In this document: piece by piece, positions 16,512 to 22,698 of the stretch
How positions within the stretch are numbered: position 1 is the first letter of the stretch
Layout of the letters: every line of letters starts with the position of its first letter
Assembly (NCBI GenBank): GCA_022511485.1
Contig: JAFLUJ010000001.1
Span: forward strand, 26,177-48,874
Length of the DNA stretch: 22,698 nt
From: Oscillospiraceae bacterium
GTDB lineage: Bacteria > Bacillota > Clostridia > Oscillospirales > Ruminococcaceae
Direction of reading: 5' to 3'
Program-made: the position numbers and the translations under genes
Notes under the pieces: generated by a model
Told to the model about the DNA's origin: nothing
The model's input: the letters and a program-made list of their open reading frames with translations, nothing else
The model's database searches: none

Positions 16512-16540
16512 ATTATATAACAAAGGCTCAAAAAAGGCAA
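16512..16540 (-). promoter_or_regulatory. Promoter of the sORF/esterase/ABC operon
   Basis: On the minus strand, TTGCCT (16535-16540), 17 bases, then a perfect TATAAT (16512-16517). Predicted start near 16505, about 46 bases before the small ORF. Confidence 0.7.
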
Positions 16541-16598
16541 GTGCAATTTTGCCCGTCCTGCCGATTATTAAAATTTTGCAAATATTTATCTGATCCCA

Positions 16599-16627
16599 TT
16601 GACAGAAGCAGGGAAAATGACTATAAT
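16599..16627 (+). promoter_or_regulatory. Consensus promoter of the nitroreductase gene
   Basis: Perfect TTGACA (16599-16604), 17-base spacer, perfect TATAAT (16622-16627). Predicted start near 16634. Such an ideal sigma-A promoter usually needs a repressor or leader control if the gene is not constitutive. Confidence 0.9.
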
Positions 16628-16658
16628 TAAGCATATCAATATTACGCGATTTAATTTC

Positions 16659-16690
16659 ATACTATTTCTTTTTTAATATAGACATAGTAT
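16659..16690 (+). promoter_or_regulatory. Inverted repeat in the nitroreductase leader
   Basis: ATACTAT (16659-16665) and ATAGTAT (16684-16690) are perfect complements separated by 18 bases. Located 25 to 56 bases after the predicted transcript start, it could be an operator half-site pair or a weak RNA hairpin. No protein is assigned. Confidence 0.35.
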
Positions 16691-16769
16691 ATATTTAAAA
16701 AGGGGCTGTGTATTATCTGAGCAGAAAGAGACTGCGGCTCTTAAGGCAATACCGAACAGGAGGAACGAG

Positions 16770-17597
16770 ATGGAAAATATTGAAGAGCTTGTACGGAACA
16801 GAAGGAGCGTCCGGACATTTGACGGAAAAGAGATAAGTCCGGAAGACATGGAAAAACTTACGACATTTATGTCAGACCTTAAAAATCCCTATGGGATACC
16901 TGTGATCTGCAGGCTGCTGGATGCAAAACAACAAAAACTGAGCTGTCCCGTTGTCAGCGGTACCGATCTTTATCTTGGCGTAAAAGCTAAGCGTGTGCCG
17001 AATGCCGATGTGGCTGTGGGATACTCTCTGGAAATGCTTGTTCTGTATGCTCAGTCCATTGGTATCGGCACAGTCTGGGTCGGAGGGACAATGGATCGTG
17101 CCGCATTTGAAAGGGCAATGGAGCTTGATGCAGATGAAATGATGCCCTGCATGAGCCCTCTGGGATACCCGTCAAAAAAGATGTCCATTAAGGAAAGCAT
17201 GATGCGCAAGGGTGTAAAAGCAGACAGCAGAAATTCCTTTGAGACAATGTTTTTTGACGGCGATCTTAACACGCCGCTCACACCGGAAAAAGCCGGGAAG
17301 CTGGAGTATCCTCTGGAAATGGTCAGATGGGCACCGTCAGCGGTCAACAAGCAGCCATGGCGCATTGTGGTTAATCAGAACGACGTTCACTTTTATCTTA
17401 AACATTCAAGGGGGTTCGGCAGCAAAAGCTCAGGGGATATGCAGAAGGTGGATATGGGTATTGCACTCTGTCATTTTTCTCTTGCCGCAGAGGAAAGGGG
17501 ACTGAATATAAAGTTCTGCATCAGCGATCCGGAGATTTCAACGGAAGCTGATACCGAGTATATTGCAACTTATACTATTCCTGAATCAAAACATTGA
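16770..17597 (+). CDS. Nitroreductase-family flavoprotein (TM1586 type)
   Basis: A 275-aa cytoplasmic protein with AGGAGG six bases before the ATG. The N-terminus MENIEELVRNRRSVRTFDGKEI is the classic nitroreductase start (RRSVR binds FMN phosphate). WVGGTMDRAAF, MSPLGYPSKKMS and a second RRS-like region RWAPSAVNKQPWRIV follow. The arrangement of two pseudo-equivalent halves in one chain matches the 'putative TM nitroreductase' family (PF14512), which differs from NfsA/NfsB in being an internally duplicated monomer. Probably reduces nitro or quinone compounds with NAD(P)H and FMN; the natural substrate is unknown. It has its own consensus promoter and is followed by a terminator at 17681-17717. 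Confidence 0.85.
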   Translation: MENIEELVRNRRSVRTFDGKEISPEDMEKLTTFMSDLKNPYGIPVICRLLDAKQQKLSCPVVSGTDLYLGVKAKRVPNADVAVGYSLEMLVLYAQSIGIGTVWVGGTMDRAAFERAMELDADEMMPCMSPLGYPSKKMSIKESMMRKGVKADSRNSFETMFFDGDLNTPLTPEKAGKLEYPLEMVRWAPSAVNKQPWRIVVNQNDVHFYLKHSRGFGSKSSGDMQKVDMGIALCHFSLAAEERGLNIKFCISDPEISTEADTEYIATYTIPESKH

Positions 17598-17615
17598 CAA
17601 AGTCAATTATTTGAC
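17594..17615. repeat. Three TTGAC half-sites, operator-like
   Basis: TTGAC at 17594-17598, its complement GTCAA at 17602-17606 and TTGAC again at 17611-17615 form two overlapping palindromes with 3- and 4-base spacers. They overlap the nitroreductase stop codon and lie upstream of the promoter proposed at 17650-17678, where a regulator could bind. Confidence 0.4.
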
Positions 17616-17649
17616 TTGGGAACAGTATTATCAGATCATATAAATAAGC

Positions 17650-17678
17650 TTGCCGGTATTGAATTTTTATGTTATAAT
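17650..17678 (+). promoter_or_regulatory. Probable promoter for the aldo/keto reductase
   Basis: TTGCCG (17650-17655), 17 bases, then a perfect TATAAT (17673-17678). The predicted start (about 17685) falls inside the left arm of the nitroreductase terminator, so transcripts from here would carry only part of that hairpin. Confidence 0.55.
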
Positions 17679-17680
17679 TT

Positions 17681-17717
17681 GAGCATATCATCATATTGTG
17701 ATGGTATGCTCTTTTTT
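17681..17717 (+). terminator. Terminator after the nitroreductase gene
   Basis: A 13-bp stem (17681-17693 with 17699-17711, GAGCATATCATCA against TGATGGTATGCTC, one G-U pair), 5-base loop and six T residues. Strong intrinsic terminator. Confidence 0.9.
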
Positions 17718-17756
17718 GAAAGCAGAGAAACAGATATTTATGAAAGGCGGGAAAAT

Positions 17757-18611
17757 ATGCAGAAATATATACAATTAAAAAACGGCTCTCAGATGCCGCG
17801 TCTGGGAATGGGAGCGTGGTGCTTAGGTGACAATACAGCAAAACGCAGCGAGGAGATCGAAGCTCTGCAAGCCGGAATTGATTCCGGTCTGACTTTGATA
17901 GATACCGCCGAGATGTACGGCAGCGGAAGATCGGAGGATCTGATAGGTGAAGCGATAAAAGACTATGACAGAAAAGATCTGTTTCTCGTTTCAAAGGTAT
18001 ATCCCTACAATGCGGAAAAAGGCAAAATTGAGAACAGTGTTAAAAGCTCTCTGAAACGTCTCGGTACTGACTATCTTGATATGTATCTCCTGCACTGGAG
18101 AGGAAGCATCCCTCTGAGCCATACTGTACGGTGTATGGAGGAGCTTGTAAAGCAGGGTATTATCAGAAACTGGGGAGTATCAAACTTTGACACGGACGAT
18201 ATGAAAGAGCTTATGGAAGTTCCGGACGGACAGAACTGTGCTGTCAATCAGGTGCTTTACCATCTTGGCTCCCGGGGAATCGAATATGATCTTCTGCCAT
18301 GGCATAGGGAAAAGGATATTCCGATAATGGCGTACTGTCCCATAGCGCAGGCAGGAGCACTGAGAACGTCGCTTGTAAAAGCTCCTATCCTGAACCAAAT
18401 TGCGGATAAGTATAATATTTCTATTGTTCAGCTTCTTCTGCTGTTTGTTATGAGGAATGATAATATGACTGCAATTCCCCGAAGCTCTAAAAAGGAGCAC
18501 GTTTTGGAAAACAGCAGAGTGCTTGATCTCGAACTGACCGACGAGGATATGAGACTTATCAACAGTGAATTTCCTCCGCCTGCAAAGAAGATGTATCTTG
18601 ATATTGTATGA
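17757..18611 (+). CDS. Aldo/keto reductase
   Basis: A 284-aa NAD(P)H-dependent oxidoreductase of the TIM-barrel AKR family, reducing aldehydes or ketones in the cytoplasm. All four catalytic residues are visible: Asp49 (LIDTAEMYG), Tyr54, Lys80 (LVSKVYPY) and His113 (YLLHWRG). Later motifs GVSNFDTDDM, YCPIAQAG and the cofactor-binding AIPRSSKKEHVLENSRV are intact. Start at ATG 17757, with AAGGCGGG just before it; an in-frame extension upstream to 17616 crosses a terminator and has no ribosome site. Close to the DkgA/YtbE-like branch; substrate unknown. It follows a nitroreductase but has its own promoter candidate. No clear terminator follows. Confidence 0.93.
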   Translation: MQKYIQLKNGSQMPRLGMGAWCLGDNTAKRSEEIEALQAGIDSGLTLIDTAEMYGSGRSEDLIGEAIKDYDRKDLFLVSKVYPYNAEKGKIENSVKSSLKRLGTDYLDMYLLHWRGSIPLSHTVRCMEELVKQGIIRNWGVSNFDTDDMKELMEVPDGQNCAVNQVLYHLGSRGIEYDLLPWHREKDIPIMAYCPIAQAGALRTSLVKAPILNQIADKYNISIVQLLLLFVMRNDNMTAIPRSSKKEHVLENSRVLDLELTDEDMRLINSEFPPPAKKMYLDIV

Positions 18612-18633
18612 ATCATGATTTACATTATTTTAA

Positions 18634-18662
18634 TTGACATTTATTCCGTTTGGAGTTATAAT
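18634..18662 (+). promoter_or_regulatory. Consensus promoter of the VWA/PP2C/kinase operon
   Basis: Perfect TTGACA (18634-18639), 17-base spacer, perfect TATAAT (18657-18662). Predicted start near 18669, giving a 68-base leader with no evident structure. Confidence 0.9.
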
Positions 18663-18736
18663 TTATTTGTATAGTTATTTTTGATTTTTCGGCGCAAACA
18701 GCTTAATGTATAAATCTCAAACAGGAGGTCAATTTT

Positions 18737-19378
18737 ATGTCAGAATTTTCAAGGCGGCTTCCGGTATATCTGCTTCTGGATATTTCCGGCTCTATGGAAG
18801 GAGATCCTATCGAAGCGGTAAGACACGGCGTCCGCGCTCTTATCTCAGAGCTGCGGGGGGATCCTCAGGCTCTGGAGACCGCTTATCTTTCCGTTATAAC
18901 CTTTAACTCCGGCGCGAGACAGGTAACTCCTCTTACCGAGCTTATGCTTTTTAACGAGCCTCAGCTCCGTGCAGGAGGCGCCACCGCTCTTGGTGCAGCT
19001 CTCAGGCTTCTTACCGAGTGCATAAACTCCGAGGTGAGAAAATCCACTCCCACACAAAAGGGAGACTGGAAACCGCTTGTGTTCATCCTCACCGACGGCG
19101 CTCCCACCGATGACTGGAGAAGCGCAGCTGCGGAGTTAAAAAACGCAAAGCCTGCCAACATCATTGCCTGCGCTGCCGGAGCTTATGCTGATACCACAGT
19201 ACTTAAAGAGATCACCGACTGCGTGCTTATGATGAATAATCTTTCCGCAGGAGACCTTGCTCAGTTCTTTGCATGGGTATCAAGCTCCGTCAAGATGTCC
19301 TCAAAGAGTCTTGACGCCAAGCCGGGTGCTAATATTGAGCTTCCTCCTCCGCCTCAGGGATTTGTTATCGTTCCGTAA
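18737..19378 (+). CDS. Von Willebrand factor A protein, YegL/TerY-like
   Basis: A 213-aa cytoplasmic metal-binding protein with AGGAGG before the ATG. The start MSEFSRRLPVYLLLDISGSMEGDPIEAV is typical of YegL/TerY. The MIDAS site is complete: DxSxS at Asp15, Ser17, Ser19, Thr83 in GGATALG, and Asp120 in ILTDGAPTDDW. VWA proteins of this type bind a divalent metal and a partner protein through the MIDAS. It ends in a Pro-rich tail (LPPPPQGFVIVP) that could be a docking segment. First gene of a three-gene operon with a PP2C phosphatase 17 bases downstream and a kinase, the same set as E. coli yegL-yegK-yegI. Likely a substrate or scaffold for the phosphatase/kinase pair; the cellular target is unknown. 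Confidence 0.92.
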   Translation: MSEFSRRLPVYLLLDISGSMEGDPIEAVRHGVRALISELRGDPQALETAYLSVITFNSGARQVTPLTELMLFNEPQLRAGGATALGAALRLLTECINSEVRKSTPTQKGDWKPLVFILTDGAPTDDWRSAAAELKNAKPANIIACAAGAYADTTVLKEITDCVLMMNNLSAGDLAQFFAWVSSSVKMSSKSLDAKPGANIELPPPPQGFVIVP

Positions 19379-19395
19379 TTGTCAGTGAGGTAAAT

Positions 19396-20634
19396 ATGGA
19401 CAAAGAAAAAAACAACACGGAGCAGTTCGCAGAGCAGCTCACCGACCGTGACGTTACCGCTCACACAGCGGCATTGTGGAAATACAAGCCTGTGCCGGAG
19501 TCTCCCGAACCATATCCGGAATCAGTTTGCAGCGAAGCTTCCTCGGAGGGATTTGAGGTCATAGCAGCTTCCGTCCGGGGAAAGAAGCACAAGCATGACG
19601 GTTCAAACAGGGACGACGCCTTTGCGTTTGATTTCTGCGGAGGGGCAGTCATCGCTGCCGTTTCGGACGGCGCAGGCTCAAAGCCTCTTTCCCGCATAGG
19701 AGCAAAATGCGCCTGTGATGCTGTCCTGAATTACGCAAAGATACGCATGGCGGCTATTGAACGGGATATTCCCGATTACAGGGAGGCTTTGGGAAAAGCC
19801 TTTGACGATCCCGATTTCGGAAAGGTCTGTTCCGAGCTTGCAGGTATGCTTCGGGATGGGTGCGCGGAGGCATATTCCGCTGTGGAAGCCGCTTACGAAA
19901 AGCGGAAGGAGCTTCCCGAATTTGAGGAGGCTCTGGGAAGAAAGCCGGAGATCAAGGATTTCGCCTGTACCCTTTTAATATCCGTAATTATACCTGTTGA
20001 AACATCTAACGGTAGAGAGTACCTCACCGCCGCTTTGCAGATAGGGGACGGCATGATAGCCTCCTTTGACGAAAATGCGGATTTCGGAAATGCTCTCGTG
20101 ATCCTTGGAGGAGCAGACAGCGGAAGCTTCGCAGGGGAGACGGAATTTATCACCACCGAGCAGATGCGCTCTCCTGACAGCCTTATGAGCCGTACGAAGA
20201 TACGCCGGGGAAAAATGACCTGTCTCATGCTTATGACAGACGGCGTCGCTGATGACTATTATCCCAACGATCCACAGCTTCTGCGTCTCATGCTTGATCT
20301 GCGGCTCAACGGGATAAAGCCTGTACCTGCTCCCGGGGAGGATGAAAACGGGGATACGGACGTTAATATCCCTAAGCCCGCGGAATATCCATGGGTCAAT
20401 GACAGCGATGTTCAGTATGCGCTGCAATATACGAAGGGAGTTCTTTCTGAAAGCGGGATTACTCTTGAACAGCTTTGGAAAAATAAAGCGGTGCAGGGAA
20501 AGTCCTGCCTTAAAGCCTTTGATATTGTACATGAAAAGACCCCAAAGGATATGCTTCAGGTCTGGCTTGATAATTATGTAGAAAGAGGCTCTTTTGACGA
20601 CAGGACGCTTCTTATCATAAATGTGGAGGAATAA
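19396..20634 (+). CDS. PP2C-family Ser/Thr phosphatase, YegK-like
   Basis: A 412-aa cytoplasmic metal-dependent phosphatase with a GTGAGG site and ATG 19396. Residues 1-50 are a charged, Pro-rich leader. The catalytic domain begins at FEVIAASVRGKKHKHDGSN. Metal ligands can be followed: Asp73/Asp74 (NRDDAF), Asp91 (VSDGAGS), Asp282 (MTDGVADDYY) and Asp401/Asp402 (FDDRTLLI). About 119 residues separate the TDG and DDRT motifs, longer than usual, because of an insertion (about 290-400) with an acidic loop GEDENGDTD. Predicted to dephosphorylate the VWA protein or targets of the kinase encoded 1 base downstream. The stop TAA nearly touches the kinase ATG, so expression is coupled. Confidence 0.9.
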   Translation: MDKEKNNTEQFAEQLTDRDVTAHTAALWKYKPVPESPEPYPESVCSEASSEGFEVIAASVRGKKHKHDGSNRDDAFAFDFCGGAVIAAVSDGAGSKPLSRIGAKCACDAVLNYAKIRMAAIERDIPDYREALGKAFDDPDFGKVCSELAGMLRDGCAEAYSAVEAAYEKRKELPEFEEALGRKPEIKDFACTLLISVIIPVETSNGREYLTAALQIGDGMIASFDENADFGNALVILGGADSGSFAGETEFITTEQMRSPDSLMSRTKIRRGKMTCLMLMTDGVADDYYPNDPQLLRLMLDLRLNGIKPVPAPGEDENGDTDVNIPKPAEYPWVNDSDVQYALQYTKGVLSESGITLEQLWKNKAVQGKSCLKAFDIVHEKTPKDMLQVWLDNYVERGSFDDRTLLIINVEE

Positions 20635-20635
20635 T

Positions 20636-22111
20636 ATGAGCAGAACAGGTACTGCGACCCTTGCAGACGGGCGGAAGATACCATATGTTATAACCGACAA
20701 TCCGCCCAGAGGCGGTATGAAATACACCTACTTTGCGCCGGACAAGTCCTATGTTGTGCAGTTCTACAACGAGCCGGACAAAATAGACCGGAACACAAGA
20801 GCCAGACTGGAGTCCATTATCGGACGATATAACCCCACTATCCCGGAATCACAGGGGGGAGCTATCGGAAATGATGAGCGGCTTGCAAGCTATTTTGCAG
20901 GACGCTTCTGCTGGCCTACCGATCTGGTCGTCGAGCCTGAGTTCGGCATAGTTTCTCCTGCATATCCCAAAAGCTTTTTCTTCGGGGACGGCGCTTCCCA
21001 GTTCCTTGACCTGAAAGGCAAGGATAAAAAAAGCAACTGGTTCACCTCCGGAAACAGGAGATTCCTTAACAAAAGCGAGCTGGGAGATTTCCGCTCTATG
21101 CTCCAGATGGCAACACTGCTTTCCCGCTCTATAAGACGTCTCCATCAGGCGGGACTTGCTCATTCCGACCTGTCCAACAACAACGTGCTTATAGATCCTA
21201 AAACCGGAAACTGCGTGGTCATCGACATTGATTCCCTTGTTGTGCCGGGACTGTTTCCTCCCGAGGTGGCTGGAACAAGAGGCTACATTGCTCCGGAGGT
21301 GCTTTCCACAATGGAGCTTAACCGGGGAGACCCCAGACGTTGTCTGCCAAGCGGAGCGTCAGATCTCCATGCTCTGGCGGTGCTTATTTACGAGTATCTT
21401 TTCTTCCGTCACCCGCTCATGGGACCGAAAATTTTCTCCTCTGAGTCAGCGGAAAAAGATGATTTCCTTGGTCTGGGTGAAATGGCGCTGTTTATAGAAG
21501 ATCCCAACGATACCTCAAACCGTCCTTCCTCTCTGGGAGTGACCATAAAGGACTTAGGTCCTATACTGGAAGATCTTTTCCTCCGGGCTTTTGTGAACGG
21601 TCTTCACGATCCCGGCTTAAGACCGTCGGCAATGGAATGGGAAAGAGGTCTTGTAAAGACATGGGACTTGCTGCATAAATGTGCAAATCCGGACTGTGAT
21701 AAAAAATGGTTCGTGCTCCATGATGTAAATAAGCCTGTGTGTCCTTTCTGCGGAACGAAGATCGCAGAAAAAAGCATTGTCCGCTTCGAGCTTAATTCGG
21801 AGGTAAGGGGACATTCGGGAGAGTGGAGAAAATACTCCGAGCTTGACATCGTTCATAATACCCCTCTGTTCAAATGGCATATGTACAGCAATGTTTTCGC
21901 CGACGAAAAGGCGGATAAGACCCTCCAGGCATATGTATGCTGTCACGGAGGACAGTGGTTTCTGATAAATCAGCACGCGGAGGGTCTGCTTTCTCCTCAG
22001 GGAAATCCCGTTCCTGCCGGACAGGCGATACGCCTTAACGACGGCACGGTTTTCCGGGCTTCCCGGAATGACAGGGGTATGCTGATCAAAGTAAGTATAC
22101 GAGACATATAA
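20636..22111 (+). CDS. Divergent Ser/Thr-kinase-like protein with zinc ribbon, YegI-like
   Basis: A 491-aa protein starting at ATG 20636, with GTGGAGG just before it and one base after the PP2C stop. Kinase landmarks: RGGMKYTYFAPDKSYVVQFY (26-44) in place of a normal glycine loop and VAIK; catalytic loop LAHSDLSNNNVLI with Asp178 and Asn183 (HSD instead of HRD); DID at 197-199 in place of DFG; GTRGYIAPEVL with APE at 219-221. The ATP-anchoring Lys is not obvious. After the kinase region comes a zinc ribbon (Cys349, Cys354, Cys369, Cys372), then a beta-rich tail (residues 382-491) that may be an FHA-like domain (inference). No membrane segment. Third member of the VWA-PP2C-kinase cassette, corresponding to YegI and to the kinase of the TerY-P triad. 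Activity is likely but needs testing because of the altered motifs. Confidence 0.88.
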   Translation: MSRTGTATLADGRKIPYVITDNPPRGGMKYTYFAPDKSYVVQFYNEPDKIDRNTRARLESIIGRYNPTIPESQGGAIGNDERLASYFAGRFCWPTDLVVEPEFGIVSPAYPKSFFFGDGASQFLDLKGKDKKSNWFTSGNRRFLNKSELGDFRSMLQMATLLSRSIRRLHQAGLAHSDLSNNNVLIDPKTGNCVVIDIDSLVVPGLFPPEVAGTRGYIAPEVLSTMELNRGDPRRCLPSGASDLHALAVLIYEYLFFRHPLMGPKIFSSESAEKDDFLGLGEMALFIEDPNDTSNRPSSLGVTIKDLGPILEDLFLRAFVNGLHDPGLRPSAMEWERGLVKTWDLLHKCANPDCDKKWFVLHDVNKPVCPFCGTKIAEKSIVRFELNSEVRGHSGEWRKYSELDIVHNTPLFKWHMYSNVFADEKADKTLQAYVCCHGGQWFLINQHAEGLLSPQGNPVPAGQAIRLNDGTVFRASRNDRGMLIKVSIRDI

Positions 22112-22181
22112 AATCACAATAATATTACTGATCGTATAAATAGTGGGATATGTCCCCATTGGAATGAGAGGTTAATCTGCT

Positions 22182-22698
22182 ATGGCTTTTTACGGACTTT
22201 CCAAGCGTGAAGCGGAGGCAGCAAGGCAAAAATACGGACCAAATATCCGTTCATATAAACATTCCTTCCGTCAGGAGCTGGCAGAGGGTTTTTCTGCGCT
22301 GTCTGTAAAGCTGCTGATAATTGCTGCTCTTACAGAAGCTATCACCCTGGTGCTTGGTCTGCTGGAAGTGATACCGGCGTATACTTCTGTAATAAGGCTC
22401 GTTGGAACTGCTGTTGCTGCTGTGGCGTTTGCCTTCGGAGAAGCGGCTCTGCGGTACGGCTCGTCAAAGAAGCTTAAGGAAGCCTCCCGCAACATGGCAA
22501 TAGGAGTATGCACAGTATTCCGGGGTGTGGAGGGCACGGCTGACATCCCTGCTGAGGAGATAACCGTAGGAGACGCAGTATATCTCACTGAGGGAGATGT
22601 TGTCCCTGCTGACGGGATCCTGGAGGACGGAAATGTCACTGTGGAGCAGTCCGTTTTCGGAGTAAACAGCAGCAGAACTGAAAAAACCTCCGCTCCTG
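22182..22698 (+). CDS. P-type ATPase-like membrane protein, N-terminal part (cut by window edge)
   Basis: 172 codons are visible from ATG 22182, with GAGAGG ten bases upstream. The N-terminus (YGLSKREAEAARQKYGPN) is the usual cation-ATPase N-domain. Two membrane segments lie at about residues 42-62 and 66-88. The actuator domain then starts: ITVGDAVYLTEGDVVPADGILEDG contains the conserved PADG. Where family members have DESALTGES this protein reads EQSVFGVNS (155-163), so the TGES glutamate is replaced by Asn162. The phosphorylation site is outside the window. Seventy bases after the kinase gene with no clear terminator or strong promoter between, so possibly part of the same operon. Function could be cation transport, or a regulatory, inactive ATPase. 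Confidence 0.85.
   Translation, partial: MAFYGLSKREAEAARQKYGPNIRSYKHSFRQELAEGFSALSVKLLIIAALTEAITLVLGLLEVIPAYTSVIRLVGTAVAAVAFAFGEAALRYGSSKKLKEASRNMAIGVCTVFRGVEGTADIPAEEITVGDAVYLTEGDVVPADGILEDGNVTVEQSVFGVNSSRTEKTSAP

Larger units (their letters stand above)
16460..16769. other. Divergent intergenic region (310 bases)
   Basis: The strand switch of the window. It holds back-to-back promoters, minus at 16512-16540 for the esterase/ABC operon and plus at 16599-16627 for the nitroreductase, with their -35 boxes 58 bases apart. Between them are AT-rich, partly repeated motifs (gcaattttgc at 16543 and aaattttgcaaa at 16570) that could bind a shared regulator. The plus-strand leader of about 135 bases contains an inverted repeat (16659-16690). 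Confidence 0.65.

Noticed and set aside
16711..16839. GTG-started short frame (about 42 codons) overlapping the nitroreductase start
   Set aside because: The purine stretch before GTG is weak, the peptide is unremarkable and it runs out of frame into a clear gene.
17616..17756. N-terminal extension of the aldo/keto reductase
   Set aside because: The in-frame extension crosses an intrinsic terminator, has no ribosome site and adds residues absent from the family.
22112..22181. Terminator or promoter between the kinase and the P-type ATPase-like gene
   Set aside because: Only a 4-bp GGGA/TCCC hairpin without T-tract and a lone TATAAA without a -35 are present.

Overview
The window reads like a chromosomal stretch from a Gram-positive Clostridia-type bacterium, probably Ruminococcus or a close relative. 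This is an inference from strong GGAGG ribosome binding sites, TTGACA/TATAAT promoters, Sec-type secreted proteins with YG-type wall-binding repeats, a long secreted beta-helix protein with a membrane anchor, and the general codon style. I see no tRNA, rRNA, CRISPR array, insertion sequence, integrase or phage gene.

Positions 1-16459 are coded almost entirely on the minus strand. Read in the direction of transcription, they hold: (a) an operon sORF (23 aa) - small esterase - heterodimeric ABC exporter subunits A and B (16459 down to 12029), closed by a terminator at 11982-12021; (b) a 1512-aa secreted, membrane-anchored beta-helix protein with its own promoter and terminator (11771 down to 7233); (c) a PfkB-family 1-phosphofructokinase-like sugar kinase (7056 down to 6157); (d) murA for peptidoglycan precursor synthesis (5822 down to 4536) with a terminator behind it; (e) a tight operon of three related secreted proteins built from wall-binding repeats joined to Ig-like domains (4369 down past position 1, the last one cut by the window edge).

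The strand switches at an intergenic region with divergent promoters (16460-16769). On the plus strand follow a TM1586-type nitroreductase, an aldo/keto reductase, and an operon with a consensus promoter encoding a von Willebrand A protein, a PP2C phosphatase and a divergent Ser/Thr-kinase-like protein carrying a zinc ribbon. This trio corresponds to E. coli YegL-YegK-YegI and to the TerY-P triad discussed with tellurite/Ter stress systems. Seventy bases downstream begins a P-type ATPase-like membrane protein, cut by the right edge, whose actuator domain lacks the usual TGES signature.

The most interesting part is the right end: a complete VWA/PP2C/kinase signalling cassette followed by a P-type ATPase-like protein with an aberrant actuator loop, suggesting phosphorylation-controlled envelope or ion homeostasis. 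Other points of interest are the 23-aa ORF before the esterase/ABC operon, the complementary degenerate ATPase sites of the ABC pair, the modular secreted protein family, and a promoter that overlaps a terminator between the two redox genes.
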